Source of the DNA: Terebella lapidaria
Lineage: Eukaryota; Annelida; Polychaeta; Terebellida; Terebellidae
Direction of reading: 5' to 3'
Assembly (NCBI GenBank): GCA_949152475.1
Contig: OX424561.1
Span: 30,250,481-30,314,480 of the forward strand
Length of the DNA stretch: 64,000 nt
The translations under genes and the position numbers were made by a program. Shown in pieces: positions 1 through 11,713 of this stretch. Every line of letters begins with the position of its first letter. Position 1 is the stretch's first letter. The notes below the pieces were generated by a model. It was not told the origin of the DNA. It did not search any database and saw only the letters and a program-made list of their open reading frames with translations.

Positions 1-265
1 TAAATTCAACACAGGTCTAAATCCAACACAAACCGTCCAATGATTTTTGCCCATAACTTGGATTCCGGATCAATTTGAAATTTTGTCAGTTAAGCTTGGA
101 ACCCTATCTATCTCAAAAACTGAAACAGATTGGCAGCATAGTTCCAGAACATATACATAGCTGAATGTATGAGTGATGTGCGAATGGTACACTGTAAGCA
201 CAAAAGAAGACATTTGATTACATGCCTGGTCGAAATAAGATACGATTGGCATGAGTATCGTTAAT
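1..265. other. No recognisable feature
   Basis: AT-rich single-copy-looking sequence before the minisatellite. Short open frames occur on both strands, but none shows a domain or splice-bounded exon that I can support. Confidence 0.3.
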
Positions 266-478
266 ATTGCTGGACAATTTGGCCAAAGACAATGACGTGT
301 CATCATTGTCGCTGGACAATATGGCCAAAGGTCAATGACGTGTCATCATTATTGCTGGACAATATGGCCAAAGGTCAATGACGTGTCATCATTATTGCTG
401 GACAATATGGCCAAAGTCAATGACGTGTCATCATTGTCGCTGGACAATATGGCCAAAGGTCAATGACGTGTCATCATT
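266..478. repeat. Minisatellite, 5 copies of a 42-43 bp unit
   Basis: Five consecutive units each contain GCTGGACAATATGGCCAAAG followed by TCAATGACGTGTCATCATT. The GCTGG anchors fall at about 269, 311, 354, 397 and 439, so the period is 42-43 bp. The units are nearly identical; variation is mainly ATTGCTGG versus TCGCTGG and one missing GG. Each unit carries the near-palindrome TGACGTGTCA. No function can be assigned; such an array is likely length-polymorphic. Confidence 0.95.
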
Positions 479-1916
479 ACAACAAAATATTTTTTTGGTC
501 CGCGGTGACGGCTCAGAAACGACATAACAGTGAATACCCAATATTCCATAACCATTATCAATCCGTCTTAAACAGCTTCAATATCCCTGTTATCGGCTTC
601 AATATTCTAGTGGTGCCTATGTCATTTGTGTTTGTTGCTGGTGTCCACCTGGATGTAAACTTTGATTTCAGACGTCACTGTTGAAAACTTCTACTGCTTG
701 CGTACTCTGCACGACATGTTTCCATATTGAGACATCTCAATTTATTCAGAGTATTACTTTGCAATTAGAAACAAATTTCATTAGCCTCTCGTGATTAACA
801 TTTAACACAGTGCTGGTTTAATGGATAAAGACATGGCACACTCAATCAAATTTGTTTTTGGGAAAAAAAGCCAACATATATCAGGAATAACTTTTGTTGA
901 TGCAGACGGTGTGTATTGCTATACCCTGATACGCTTAATCAACCCGAATAACACAATACCATCCACAGATTAAGCATATGAGCGACACATTACCCCTCAC
1001 CCCAGGGACAATGTGGGAGAGAATTCAAGAGAAAATATTAATTATCATGGCGATATTGGACGCCATATGGGTAGTTATTGTTTTTCAAGTGGTCTTCGTG
1101 GGGCGACATAAAAGCACTAGGTCTCAATATCTTCAGTGTGGTGCTCATTGAAAGAGCACTAAATTTTGCAGATGAATGAAGGCAAAATATGACATATTCT
1201 TGTACATTATAAATAATTCAATAAAGAATCAGGATAATGTTGTGAAACCAATATGTATTTGATATTACACTCGATACGCTCCAACAATGTACTGCAATAC
1301 ACAATTTGTTTAAATGTGTTTCACATGCAAGAGACGAACTTTTGCCCATAATACACAAAGATTTGTCTCCATTTCCATAAGAAATTGATATCATCGATTT
1401 AATATAAAAGACATTTCAAGAGTCAACAGTTGTTGGGTTTTGTCATTCTATTGTGGCATCACAGTTTTCCAAATGAACAGCAACTATTTACAGTGAAATC
1501 CCATGTAACGCAATGTTCGCTGAAAAATCCAATTTGACATGTAGACGAGCGTGCCATTTTTTCATTCCCTTCTGCATGTTTTGCAGAAGCTGATCCAAAG
1601 ATGTATACAAGAACCATAGCTCATGCTTGTGCACCAGACCTCCCCGGATCAAAGGCATCACAAGGTCATCACAATACACAATATTAAGGTACCGGCTTTC
1701 CATACAAAAATGGAATTCTCGCCCCTTTATATTGTAGGTATTCCCTTTCCAAGCGTCATGAGGCATGGGCGTATTGGACCGTCTTGGAACGGTGATAGGA
1801 CCGCATACTTCACGTGGCCTATTTCAATACGAGACAATGGGCCGAAAAATGGCATAATATTCGATTTAGCTACACGAACACGAAACTCTTATGCGACAGT
1901 TCACGGAGCAAAATGT
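479..1916. other. Unassigned AT-rich DNA
   Basis: No recognisable gene or element boundary. Opposed open frames overlap between about 1490 and 2170 but show no conserved motif, and the plus-strand one runs into the M2 and hAT-like repeats. A short patch near 1140-1160 (GTGCTCATTGAAAGAGCACT) is a small hairpin resembling one at 40715-40735. Confidence 0.3.
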
Positions 1917-3593
1917 ATGTATCAACCTATTACCGCTAAAAACAAGATTTTGATGATGCCATTAAAAAACCTAACCAGGGGCGGGTATAGGATTTTGGGA
2001 GGGGGGGGGGCCAAAACATTTGATCGAGTGGCGAGCGAAGCGAGCCCATGTTGGCCGGGGGTCTGGGGCCTGCTTAAGGGCCCCATACGCTGGAGGTTTA
2101 TGCACCCCGAATGGTGTGTTCTAGGGCTCTCCTTGGACCAATTTCATGGCCTTGCAGAGTTTATGAATGCCTGATCTGGGTGGATCGAGTGTTCTGAAAA
2201 AGGGCCAAGATATGAAATGTTGCTGAGCAAGTTGGCGTAGACCGAGGGTCTGAGGCACGTGTGCGAAGCGAGTCTATGTCGGCCGGGGGTCTGGGGCCCG
2301 CTTAAGGGGTCCAGACGCTGAAGGTTTATGCACCCCCAATGGTGTGTTTTAGGGCTCTCCTTGAACCAATTTCATGGCCTTTATGAATGCCTGATCTGGG
2401 GTGGATCGAGGGTTCTGAAGGAGGGCCAAGATATGAAATGTTGTGAAGCGAGTTGGCGAAGGCTAAGGGTCTGAGGCCCGCTTAAGGGCCCCGGAAGCTG
2501 AAAGGATATGCACTGGTGTTTTTCATAGGTTGCCTTTGGTCCATTCCCCTAAGAGTTTTTTGCATGGCTAATTCGGAGCAGATCTGGCATTTGAGGGTAG
2601 GCCCATTTATGAAATGTTACTAAGCCAGGTGAAGCAAGCCCATGTCGACCGGCCAGATGCTGAAGATTTATGCATTCCCAATGATGTGTTCTAGGGCTCT
2701 CCTTGGTCCAATATCCATGGCCTTGGAGAGTTTATGAATACCTGATCTTGAGTGAAGCCAGGGTTCTGAAGGAAAGCCAAGATATGAAAGGGCGTGAAGC
2801 GAGCACCGAGGGTCTGGGACCCGCTTGAGTGTGTTTTACAGGTTCCCTTTGGTCCATTTTCCATCCCCCTAAAGAGTGCGTTGTATGGCTGATTCAGGCA
2901 AATCTAGGATTTTGAGGGAAAGTCTAGTTCTGAAATGTTGTTAGGCAACTTGAAGCAAGCCCCTGTCGGTCGGGGGTCTGGGGCCCGCTCAAGGGCTCCA
3001 GAAGCTGGCGATATTCGCATGCCTAATACAGTATCCCAGAGTTCTCCTGGATCTAACTATCAAGCATTACTTAACACCTATAAAAGCATGATCACTGTAG
3101 TTGAAACAAAAATATGACATAAAATATTACTTAGTTTTGGACCCCATCAAATGATCAAGTGCATTTGGCCATTCAATGCTCTCAAATCATTTATAGAAGG
3201 TGAAGGGCATAAAATGCTTTCACTAAGAACATGTGGGTAGACTATAGAGTGAATACATTGCTCGCGACATGGGGCCCCAGAAGTTAGAGCTACTTCCCGG
3301 TGTAATTTATCTAGAAAACACTTCATCTCTTTTTCTCCTTTTCCTTCTTTTTTCTTCTTCTCTTTTTCCTCCTTTTGGGAAGGGGGGGGGGGGCAAGGCC
3401 CCCTTGCCCCCCCCCCCTAAACCCGCCCCTGCTAACAGCAAACACTTTCGAATAGAAACAAAGCCCAACCAAACTTTTACATCTGAGGCCACAGGGGCAG
3501 ACAGTGTGTAAATATAGTTGTTTCTACTGTACACCAGGTGGAATTAGTGCATAACTGCCCAACAACTTACTAAAACAATTAGAAATCCGAAAA
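1917..3593 (-). mobile_element. SINE-like repeat M2, copy a, split by a later insertion
   Basis: The two parts, 1917-1975 and 3432-3593, together match the M2 repeat seen near 5040, 45350 and 47330, read on the minus strand. The 3' end GGTAATAGGTTGATAC lies at the left, as in the other copies, and the right edge reaches the CGGATTTCTAA part of M2. The gap is filled exactly by the 1976-3431 element, so M2 was here first. No polymerase III promoter boxes were confirmed, so 'SINE-like' rests on 5' truncation and the shared 3' tail. Confidence 0.75.
1976..3431. mobile_element. hAT-like non-autonomous DNA transposon
   Basis: The ends are exact 11 bp inverted repeats, CAGGGGCGGGT at 1976-1986 and ACCCGCCCCTG at 3421-3431. 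They are flanked by the direct repeat CTAAC at 1971-1975 and 3432-3436. CAGGGG ends are typical of hAT elements; a 5 bp rather than 8 bp duplication is less usual, so the superfamily call is an inference. The interior has no transposase. It consists of about six degenerate, roughly 180-240 bp direct repeats around GAAGCGAGCCCATGT and GGGGTCTGGGGCCCGCTTAAG, from about 2020 to 3010, plus a pyrimidine-rich tract and G/C homopolymers just inside the right end. Confidence 0.8.
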
Positions 3594-4834
3594 AAATTGG
3601 GAAAATTCATTTATGAAACGCTTCATCTATCTATAATGTGGCCGACGCAACATCAACAAATTTTGGGAGTATTTTCCCTATGGGTTTCTCAGAAGGCGTT
3701 TAAGAAGTTTCCCCTTTGGGAAGACAATAACAACGCATTAACTACCCAGATGGGGCTCATTGCATTGTCTAACAGTGAAATTGCAGGCGTGTCAAACTGC
3801 TATGGAATATCGTAACGATTTTGAGATTCCGTGCGGACTTATCAAACATTGTTCACAGCCTGAGACCTTCTCGGGCTGTGAAAAAAACTGTAGCTGTGAT
3901 GGTAATGCTGCTTACTGAAATTACTCTGGATTCGTTCAACTACATCTTCATTGTACATATGTAGTAGTTCTAGAATTTTGGCACCAAAAGTACATGTGAA
4001 CCATAGTATCTATTTATCAGGATTTTCAGTTGGAGAGAAATCCAATTTGTTTCTGCACACAGTGTTGTCTGCAAAAGAGACAAGAGGCATATTATCAATC
4101 TGCACAATAAATATGAGTCACGTATATCGCTACCTCCAGTCGTTCATGACCTATATGTCATATAGTTCGTGGAATTATTGGGTACATATACATCCATATA
4201 ATTATGATCATAAGAGGGACTGTGTTGATATAAAATATTAAAGAATTTCAGAAATTTTGGTTCAATACCAATGGGGTCCACTCATATTTGACAGGGATAA
4301 GGGATAAGACATATGGGAATTGTCACACATTACTATATTGGCAACCGTCCAAAAATAGGGTCCACCTGGTATTATTCAAACAAAGCCTATCTACTCTATT
4401 GGGTGGAAAACTGCATAAATCAGCGACAAGAAAGATTTTGCCCTTCTTCAGCGGTAATGTATGTGTGTCAATATTGGTTCTTGGGGCGCCATGGGTGGTG
4501 TCAGTTTTCTGCGGTGTCGCGACAGAGATTAATGAAGCACAAATTAGGAATATCAACGGTTGTCGCACGTGACAATCAGTACATAACATGTCTTCATTAG
4601 CATAATTTGGTTATAAATCGTATTTGTTATTTACTAGACTTTGCATTCAGATTTGGACGTAGTTCATGTTCAAACATTTATCATATTGAAAACTGGAATA
4701 CGTATTGAACATGTTGAATGACAAATGATAATGCATAGTATCGCCATTTCTTTATATTAGAAACCTGATATAAACACGGGTATAGTACTCTCATAACAGA
4801 TTCCACAACGAACCGATTTTTTCGATAGTCTAAT
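3594..4834. other. Unassigned DNA
   Basis: No domain recognised. A 95-codon plus-strand open frame at 4313-4600 overlaps equally long frames in other registers and lacks splice signals I trust. A small hairpin (AGCCTGAGACCTTCTCGGGCT) sits near 3858-3880. Nothing else is supported. Confidence 0.3.
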
Positions 4835-6005
4835 GGTACCATTTTAGATTTCATACGCTCTCATTCTCTACACACACAATTCACTCGTTGTGTTTTACAG
4901 ACCGTTTCTTAACGGCGTCAAGGTCAACACCGTCACTTTATTCACACCTTCACAAATCTGGCAGCTGGTAGTTTCCGCTGATACGCACGAGCCTGAAATA
5001 GGATTGTGGGTGACTATCACTGAGTTAGAGGAATAAATATATGTATCAACCTATTACCGCCGATAACCAAACTTTAATGATGCCAATAAAAAAACAAAAC
5101 ATCAAAAACTTTCGGAATAGAAACGAAGCCCGACCAAACATTTGTATCTGAAGCCACACTGGCGTCATCGGAGGCAGACAGTGTCCATTTATATTTGTTT
5201 GTACTGTACACCAGATGGAATTAGTGCACAACTGCCCAACAACTCACTGCTAACTTCCCCAACGACTAGAGCTGAATGGTTCTTTGATGGTCAATTTTTA
5301 CATATTTTCTCGTTCATCTTCTAGTCCACAGTTTGACAACTAGATTTTAAACTAATTTTTCTTCAAACTTGTGCTTTAACAGCTCTATCATGTGTAATAT
5401 GGACAAAGATTGATATAGCTTGAGCCACCTGACATGCTTGGGATGGTCAAAATACATGTTGAAGTGACACTGGCAGAAAGTTATGGATTTAGTCACACAT
5501 TTCTGATCGAACGAAGAAAACATACTAGTTATATATTTGCATTTGATTTGTTCAATAGATGCTCTTTTTCGTTATGAATTTCTGGTGGAGATAGTTTGAT
5601 TTTGTTGACGTTACAGCGATTCTCGGCGCTCTGAATCCCTTGATGCAATGCGATTTAGCTTACATATGTTCGAGCGTAAACACTGGGGAACTTGTTCAGG
5701 TCAGAGTATTGTTATATGTATTGGTAATCTCGACTGGATTCTCGACTTGTTGTCGATTTTATTGTAGCGAATCTTTTACCGCTTACAGGTAGCTTTTACC
5801 GCTTTCAAGATTGCAACAGTGTGGAATTGGACAGCCAAAATCTGTATGAAAAAGCACATGCCAATGAAATGCCAATGAATTATAGAGGTTCGTGTCCGTG
5901 GCGAACATGACGTATAGACTGTATGGTATATCTTATTCTTGGACTGACATGTTTCCTGTTGTTTTTCGATGTTTTATGGATACTTGAGATTTACTTGCCA
6001 GACAA
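4835..6005 (+). repeat. L-unit copy 1 (partial, interrupted by M2)
   Basis: This matches the 7895-8500 part of the tandem unit (for example TTTTACAGACC and GCAGCTGGTAGTTTCCGCTG) and the 24855-25320 part of the 22-26 kb copy. It ends abruptly at about 6005, inside the stretch corresponding to 9890. An M2 copy occupies 5039-5244. The L unit is a composite interspersed repeat and encodes nothing intact. Confidence 0.8.
5039..5244 (-). mobile_element. SINE-like repeat M2, copy b, 5'-truncated
   Basis: It is inserted between GGAATAAATAT and CACTGCTAAC, which are contiguous at 8090-8110 and 13445-13465, so the empty site is directly visible. The copy keeps the M2 3' end (minus strand, GGTAATAGGTTGATACAT) but stops at GTTGTTGGGCAG, lacking about 110 bp of 5' sequence. 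Truncation at the 5' end with a constant 3' end points to reverse-transcription-mediated insertion. No clear target duplication is seen. Confidence 0.8.
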
Positions 6006-6362
6006 TCTATTTTATGTGATCTTTCTCATATACCATATTGGTCCTGATAGAAGCACGCTTCCCAATGAAAGAATGGCCCCTTCCATTGAGGAAAACAATT
6101 CTTATGCTTACTATAATATATAGACCCCATTTGTCCAGATTTGACACACATATCACATAAAAAAAGAAATTATTGAGCGCGATAACAGAATATCAATTTT
6201 TTATTGGGGCCATCTTGAAATATGGCCGTTAGGGGTAGTGGGTACCTTTTTTTTCGTGTTAACATCGCTAATATGAATCTAGTGATGTTTCTGAAGAAAA
6301 TGATACCACTCATGGAGGATCTGGGGGGGGGGGTGCACGGTGACCCCCCTAGCTGGTGGACT

Positions 6363-6530
6363 GACTGTATGCTCCACCAAGAAGGTGGGAAAAAATTACA
6401 AAACATGAATCCTATTCCATGCTCAGCAATTTGTATCCAAAACGCCTAGATATGTCAAGTTATAGGCTATACAGAAAAAGAACATAGTGTGTCCACAGTA
6501 GTTTTCCGTATAGTATTAGTATAGTATTAT
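6363..6530 (+). pseudogene. LINE 3' tail (end of reverse-transcriptase ORF), unit A
   Basis: Just right of E-Pal the plus strand continues the LINE ORF interrupted by that element. Codons read YAPPRRWEKITKHESYS and then MLSNLYPKRLDMSSYR. This corresponds to the AAPRMWNKLP block near the C-terminus of CR1/L2-type ORF2 proteins. It is broken and non-functional. Unit B (11714-11880) and unit C (17055-17210) have equivalents. Confidence 0.6.
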
Positions 6531-6740
6531 GCAGATTGAGTGTGGATTTTAATTTCATGTTAAACACAATAATATACCAGGGATAACTAAAAAATAGCCC
6601 AGAAGGGGGCTTATTTCCATTGAGGTCCTTTGAGAATACATACAAGATAACAAGAGTATATAATACAAAAAAATACTGTAGAATATATTTGACAAATAAT
6701 AGTGACTATACTGTTGTATAGTTACAATATTGATGTACCA

Positions 6741-7064
6741 TCAATATGAATAAACAATGGAACCAAGTATAAATACATGTATTCTGGCTATAACTGCTGG
6801 ACGAATATACATCATATAAAAACTTTTTACAATGTACAAGATTGTGTATGGTTTGGATGGACATGTCAATATTGTTGATATAATAGACGCTGTGCGCTTA
6901 AAAGAACTTTTGCCCAAAACAGACCTGAAACAAGGTAAAACAACAGAAGCACCACAGGATTGCGTGTTATGGGAATGTGTAGAGCTAACATGGACTAGGT
7001 TATGTTTGAAGTAGTTTGGTGCCTGACCACGTACAATTTTGCGCATATTACATAAATAATACAT
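6741..7064 (-). pseudogene. LINE ORF2 C-terminal fragment, unit A
   Basis: The minus-strand frame of 107 codons begins MRKIVRGQAPNYFKHNLVHV and continues STHSHNT, ASVVLPCFRSVLGKSSFKRT. This is the region after the catalytic domain of CR1/L2-like LINE reverse transcriptases, where the family reads YKxxHGxAPxYL ... HxxxTR ... LxxPRxRxxxGxxSFxxxA. The fragment covers only the C-terminal part and decays after about residue 60. It is truncated upstream at about 7064. It lies tail-to-tail with a different, plus-strand LINE remnant. Confidence 0.75.
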
Positions 7065-7734
7065 TTAATATTAAGAGTGTGTTACATGACATGACTGAAG
7101 TGTGTTACATCAAGATGGGTTCTTGGATTTAATTTGAGTACTACCCTGATAAGTTTATTTTGACAGATTTGTAGTTTAGATTTAAGAAGTTGTGATAAAC
7201 CTTGGGACCAAGAACAACAACCATAATCAAAGTAACACTGTACTGGTGAGTAACGGGTTGTAGTGGGCTGATGCAGACGGATGCTACGTTATGAATCTAC
7301 GGGAGAGCTACTTGTAAATTTCGTTCGATCCGGCGATGAAGTGGGCGATTTTTGAATTCTCAGATAATTCCTGTGATGTAGGGAGCACAAAGTGGATTGT
7401 GGGGTTTGGCGGAGACCAAACTAACAAATTCAACAATGATATATGGGATAAATCAAAAGAAGTCATTGTACGTTGGCAGAGCCAATCGGCTGGTGGAAAG
7501 GAAGAAAAGCACAGAACAGTTGCGCTGTTTTCCGCCAAAATCGTTCTTTGTGGTGGTAAGTAGGCTAGATCCACTGTATGATGAGTTTTATGTTGAAAAA
7601 TCCATTAGCCTAGATCTATACTAGGCTGTGGTGGATCTATCTAGATTCTATAGATTAGAGTCTATATCGATATCATGATACTGGACAAAAAGTTACAAAG
7701 ATTGTCAATCTTTGACTAGACTAGATGTGGTTTG

Positions 7735-7880
7735 GGCTGGGCATGGCGTGATGTGGTGATGTGATACGGTGTGATGTAATAGGCCTATGTGATGTGGTGT
7801 GTAGTGTTATGTGATGAGATATGTGGTGATGTATGATGTCATGCATAGGTGATGTGTAACACAATGTGAGGCGTGATGCT
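7735..7880. repeat. TGATGTG-rich minisatellite, unit A
   Basis: Irregular iterations of GTGATGTGGTGATGTGATA, GTGTGATG and similar words, strongly strand-asymmetric (G/T versus A/C). Homologous tracts lie at 13097-13250 in unit B and 22875-23100 in the 22-26 kb L unit, where the array is longer and includes more GTGATGCGTGATG words. It is a simple-repeat component of the L unit. Confidence 0.8.
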
Positions 7881-9077
7881 ATGTGTGATACTAGTATTAT
7901 ACCATTTGAGATTTCATATGCTCTCACTCTCTGCAAACACATTTCACTTGTGTTTTACAGACCATTTCCTACCGGCATCAGGGTCAACACTGTCACTTTA
8001 TCCACACCTTCATAAATGTAGCAGCTGGTAGTTTTCGCTGATACACGCGAGCCTGAAATCGGATTGTGGCTGAATACCACTAACTTAGAGGAATAAATAT
8101 CACTGCTAACTTACCCTAACGACTTGAGCTGAATGGTTCTTTTATAGTTAAATTTTGTCATATTTTATCGTCCATCTTCCAGTCCACAGTTTATTTCATT
8201 TTTAACAACTAGATTTTAAAAATTATTTCTCTTCTCCAAATTTGTGCTTTAACAGCTCTATCATGTGTGATGTGGACGAAGATTGATATAGCCTGACCCA
8301 CCGGACATGCTTGGGATGGTAAAAATACATGTTAGAGTGACATTGGCAGACAGTTAGGGATTTGTCACACATTTTTGATCGAACAAAGAAAACATATTAG
8401 TTATATATTTGCACTTGATTTGTTCAATCGATGCTCTTTTTCTTTATGAATTTCTGGTAGAGATAGTTTGACTTTGTTTGACCGCAAGACACAGTTGTTC
8501 AGAAATGTTCAGAGGCCAACACTGACCACCTCTTACGCCATTATCGGCGAAATGTATGTACACTCAGGGATTGATTGAATAATTGGTTGACTCAGTGTGA
8601 AATCATATTACAAGCAATCCATGCCAACAAATGTAATAATCAACAAGTGTAAAAATATTAATAACTCAAAAGGGGGCTTATTTCCAAAAATACTATAGAC
8701 TATATTTGACAAATAATAGTGACTATATTGTAGTATAATTACACTATTGGTGTACCATACAACTGAATAAACAATAGAACCAAGTATAATTATACTGGAT
8801 GTAAGGCCTTATTTACGATTCTCGAATAAAAAATAAAAAGTGTTCCCGCCCCTATTTTGAGGATAGTGAATAATCGAGAAACCGAATCACAGCATGCAAC
8901 TTAGGCATATATTTAACTTACCTCCTTGTTTTCACTCTCCGCCAAATGAGACACAGACGCTACCAGTTTTCAAAAACAGTTATTCCGTGTGGTTATGTGT
9001 ATGTAATAATACATATACAATTGTGATCAACAATAGATTTACTATATTCCTCATGTATACTTCAATGAACATCTTAA

Positions 9078-9631
9078 AGCAGCTGCCTTCAAAATCAGTC
9101 AATATTTTTTGAAAACTATATTTCATACTAAACATGCTAAACTAACTGAATGAAACATACTCACATCAAATGTAATGAAAATAACCAGTCCTCAGGGAAA
9201 TTTTGCTCATTTGAACAAGCGGTTCTCACGTAAATACAGGAAATGTATCCATCACACGCAGATGTAAACAAAGCATAGAAGTGCAAGATGGACTGACAAT
9301 TTAACGTACATCATGGCATATCACTGACTATTTTCTCACAACTACACTATATATGCACATACGAACTGGAAAATGTACCCGATGTGGACTTTTAAGCGCG
9401 ATTTGAGTATTTGTTTACATTCGGGTTTGATGAATACACTTTATTTGTTTATTTACAAACCGGTACAAAATGGGCACTAAAACGGATGAAAAGACAACTC
9501 GGACGGACTGTAATGGTCAAAATCATTGAGCACACCTTTTGTTATATTGCATTAGATGTGCAATTAGATATTGCATTAGAACGAAAAATTGGTTTTGCAA
9601 AAAATATTGCATACATTCGAAGGCAGCAGCT
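9078..9631 (+). mobile_element. TTAA-site non-autonomous transposon, copy 1
   Basis: This 554 bp element is flanked by TTAA at 9074-9077 and 9632-9635. Its ends are imperfect ~40 bp inverted repeats: AGCAGCTGCCTTCGAA at the left and TTCGAAGGCAGCAGCT at the right (the innermost right base differs), followed by an AATATTTTTTG block on both sides. TTAA duplication is used by piggyBac and Kolobok transposases; no transposase is present to decide. A 74-codon frame spanning its right half is not a recognised protein. The empty site is in unit C at 17701-17704. Confidence 0.9.
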
Positions 9632-9769
9632 TTAACTGATAGAACGGTTCTCAACAATTACTCATCAATAAAATATATTATCAACTGACAGTTTTTGATA
9701 ATAATACTACTAGAATTAGACAGCCAAAATCTGTGTGAAAAAGCGCATGCCAATGAATTGTCAATGAAT

Positions 9770-10060
9770 TATGGAGGTTCGTGTCTATGGCGTACATGAC
9801 GTATAGACTGTATGGTATATCTTATGCTTGGACTGACGTGTTTCCTGTTGTTTTATTGTGTTTTATGGATACTTATTTATTTGCCAGACAATATATGGAC
9901 AAGGCTTCGGCTGGTCACGTCCTTACAGGCGACTAATGTTGTCACCCGGGCATTCCAGATGACTTGTGGTCGTGGAAAGACAGTGGGCTGTGTCGTTATT
10001 ACATGTAATTATGTTATGACACTGTTATACTTCATTCCAAATGGTTGAGATGTTGAGTGG
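9770..10060 (+). repeat. M1a module, unit A
   Basis: A ~290 bp module present in at least eight places: 5890-6005, here, 15105-15390, 25200-25510, 30080-30380, 33190-33500, 39655-39880 and 45805-46010. Here and at 15144 and 25243 it keeps a 78-92 codon open frame (MVYLMLGLTCFLLF..., later FQMTCGRGKTVGCVV), hydrophobic in its first third. Other copies are broken in this frame. It precedes LINE sequence in L units but occurs alone at 33, 39 and 45 kb, so it is a separable module. Origin unknown. Confidence 0.7.
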
Positions 10061-10164
10061 CCTCCCTCAAATGCCGTTGATATACAAGTTGAAAAATATA
10101 ATTGTTGGAAGGTATAGGCCGTTTGAGCTCTATTATTCCTTCATATATTATTTGGTACCATTCT

Positions 10165-10465
10165 ATTCGGAAACATTGTATTTCAACGACAGCTTCTTAC
10201 TTCTTTGTCTGCCTTCTTTACCTTCTCCAGCGGATACAGCGCCTCCAAAACTCAGGAGCGAGGATTGTTTCTAGAGTCGGATACCGAGATCATGTTTCAC
10301 CAGTACTCCACAAACTGCACTGGTTGCCCATCCGTGCTCAAACTAGCTATTACAAAGTCAGTCTTATCGTTTTCAAATATATAAATGACATCGCTTCTCC
10401 ACACATTACGGACATGCTCGAAGTCCGTTAGTACACCAGAACACTCGAACATGCGGATCCCATGG
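10165..10465 (+). pseudogene. LINE reverse-transcriptase fragment, unit A
   Basis: The plus-strand frame reads LLQRIQRLQNSGARIVSR, then HVSPVLHKLHWLPIRAQTSY and YKVSLIVFKYINDIASPHIT. This is the block following the RT active site in CR1/L2-type LINEs (LQxxQNxAAR ... LHWLPVxxR). The upstream RT core is absent and the frame closes at about 10431. E-Pal interrupts the ORF at 10466; its continuation lies beyond at 11714. Unit B counterpart: 15497-15797. Confidence 0.8.
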
Positions 10466-11713
10466 AGTCCGTCAGCTGGGGGGGGGGGGGGATCACCGTG
10501 CAACCCTCCCCCCTCATGATCCTCCAGGAGTGTATCATTTTTATCAGAAAACATCAGTAGATTCATATTAGCGATGTTAACACGAAAACATAGGCCAAAG
10601 GGACCTGTAGCTTACCGGCTAGCCAATATGTGATCGGATTGATGGTGTGGTAACTTCAAGGTCACAAGAATATTCAGCGTGTATCGTTTCCTATATGTCC
10701 ACAATTGATTTCTAAGCTGTAAATTTGACAATAAGTAAGATATGCGCCATTTTGTGCTCTGACCTTGAAAATGAGGTCAAATGTCATATTCAGGGTCATG
10801 AGAAAATTCAGTATATATCATTTGTAAAATGTCAACAATTGATTCCCAAACTGTAAAGTAAATAATAAGAGATATATTAGCCATTTTGTGCTCTGACCTT
10901 GAAAATGAGGTCAAACGTCAAATTCAAGGTCATCCGAATATTCGGCATATATCATTTCTTATATGTCCACAATTGATTCCCAAGCTGTAGAGTAAATAAT
11001 AAGCGAGACATTCATTATATTAGCCATATTGTGCTCTGACCTTGAAAATGAGGTCAAAGGCCAAATTCAAGGTCATCAGAATATTTGGCAGATATCATTT
11101 CCTTCATATATGTCCACAATTGATTCCTAAGCTGTAAAGTTGATAATAAGCGAGATATAAGCCATTATGTGCTCTGACCTACTGAGGTCAGAGGTCAAAT
11201 TCAAGGTCACGAGAATATTCAGCATATATCATTTCCTATATGTCCACAATTGATTACTAGTCTTTAATCTCATTATTAAATGAGACATTAGGCATAATGT
11301 GTCCCATTATAAAGCAAAGGAGAATTTAACATGGAAAAACCACGAAAACCCACGACAATAGCTCATATGCCCATATGGGCTGGTAAGATTAAAAAAACTG
11401 GGACTCACTACCCCTAACGGCCAAATCAATATTATGTTATCGTGATCAATAATTTCTTTTGGCAATAATATATAGACTCCATTTGTCCAGATTTGACACA
11501 CAGATCACATAAAATAAAGAAATTATTGAGCGCGATAACAGAATATCGATTTTTCATTGGGGCAATCTTGAAATATGGCCGTTAGGGGTAGTGAGTACCA
11601 GTTTTTTTCCGTTATAACATCGCTAATATGAATCTAGAGATGTTTCTGAAGAAAATGATACCACTCATGGAGGATCTGGGGGGGGGGGCGGTGACCCCCC
11701 TAGCTGATGGACT
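10466..11713 (-). mobile_element. E-Pal TIR element, copy at the A/B junction
   Basis: Inverted ends of about 115-120 bp pair AGTCCGTCAGCTGGGG at the left with CCTAGCTGATGGACT at the right, and continue through a poly-G tract and GATGTTAACA / TATAACATC. The element interrupts a LINE tail: flanking sequence is contiguous at 25850-25880. The interior (about 10640-11300) is a satellite of ~110-135 bp units, each with TGACCTTGA, GAGGTCAAA and TATGTCCACAATTGATT motifs. No transposase is present. I could not define a target duplication. Confidence 0.8.

Larger units (their letters stand above)
6113..11463 (+). repeat. Tandem duplication, unit A (~5.35 kb)
   Basis: Unit A is repeated at 11464-16798 with an offset of 5332-5362 bases along its whole length. 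The difference is scattered single bases and a few short indels, such as about 30 bp present near 8525-8555 and missing near 13880. In order it holds the right part of the E-Pal element, a plus-strand LINE tail, a minus-strand LINE 3' end, a TGATGTG-rich minisatellite, L-unit sequence, a TTAA element, a plus-strand LINE reverse-transcriptase fragment and the left part of the next E-Pal. The high similarity implies a recent event. Confidence 0.95.

Noticed and set aside
266-478. CRISPR array
   Set aside because: Units are contiguous tandem copies with no unique spacers, and the DNA is eukaryotic.
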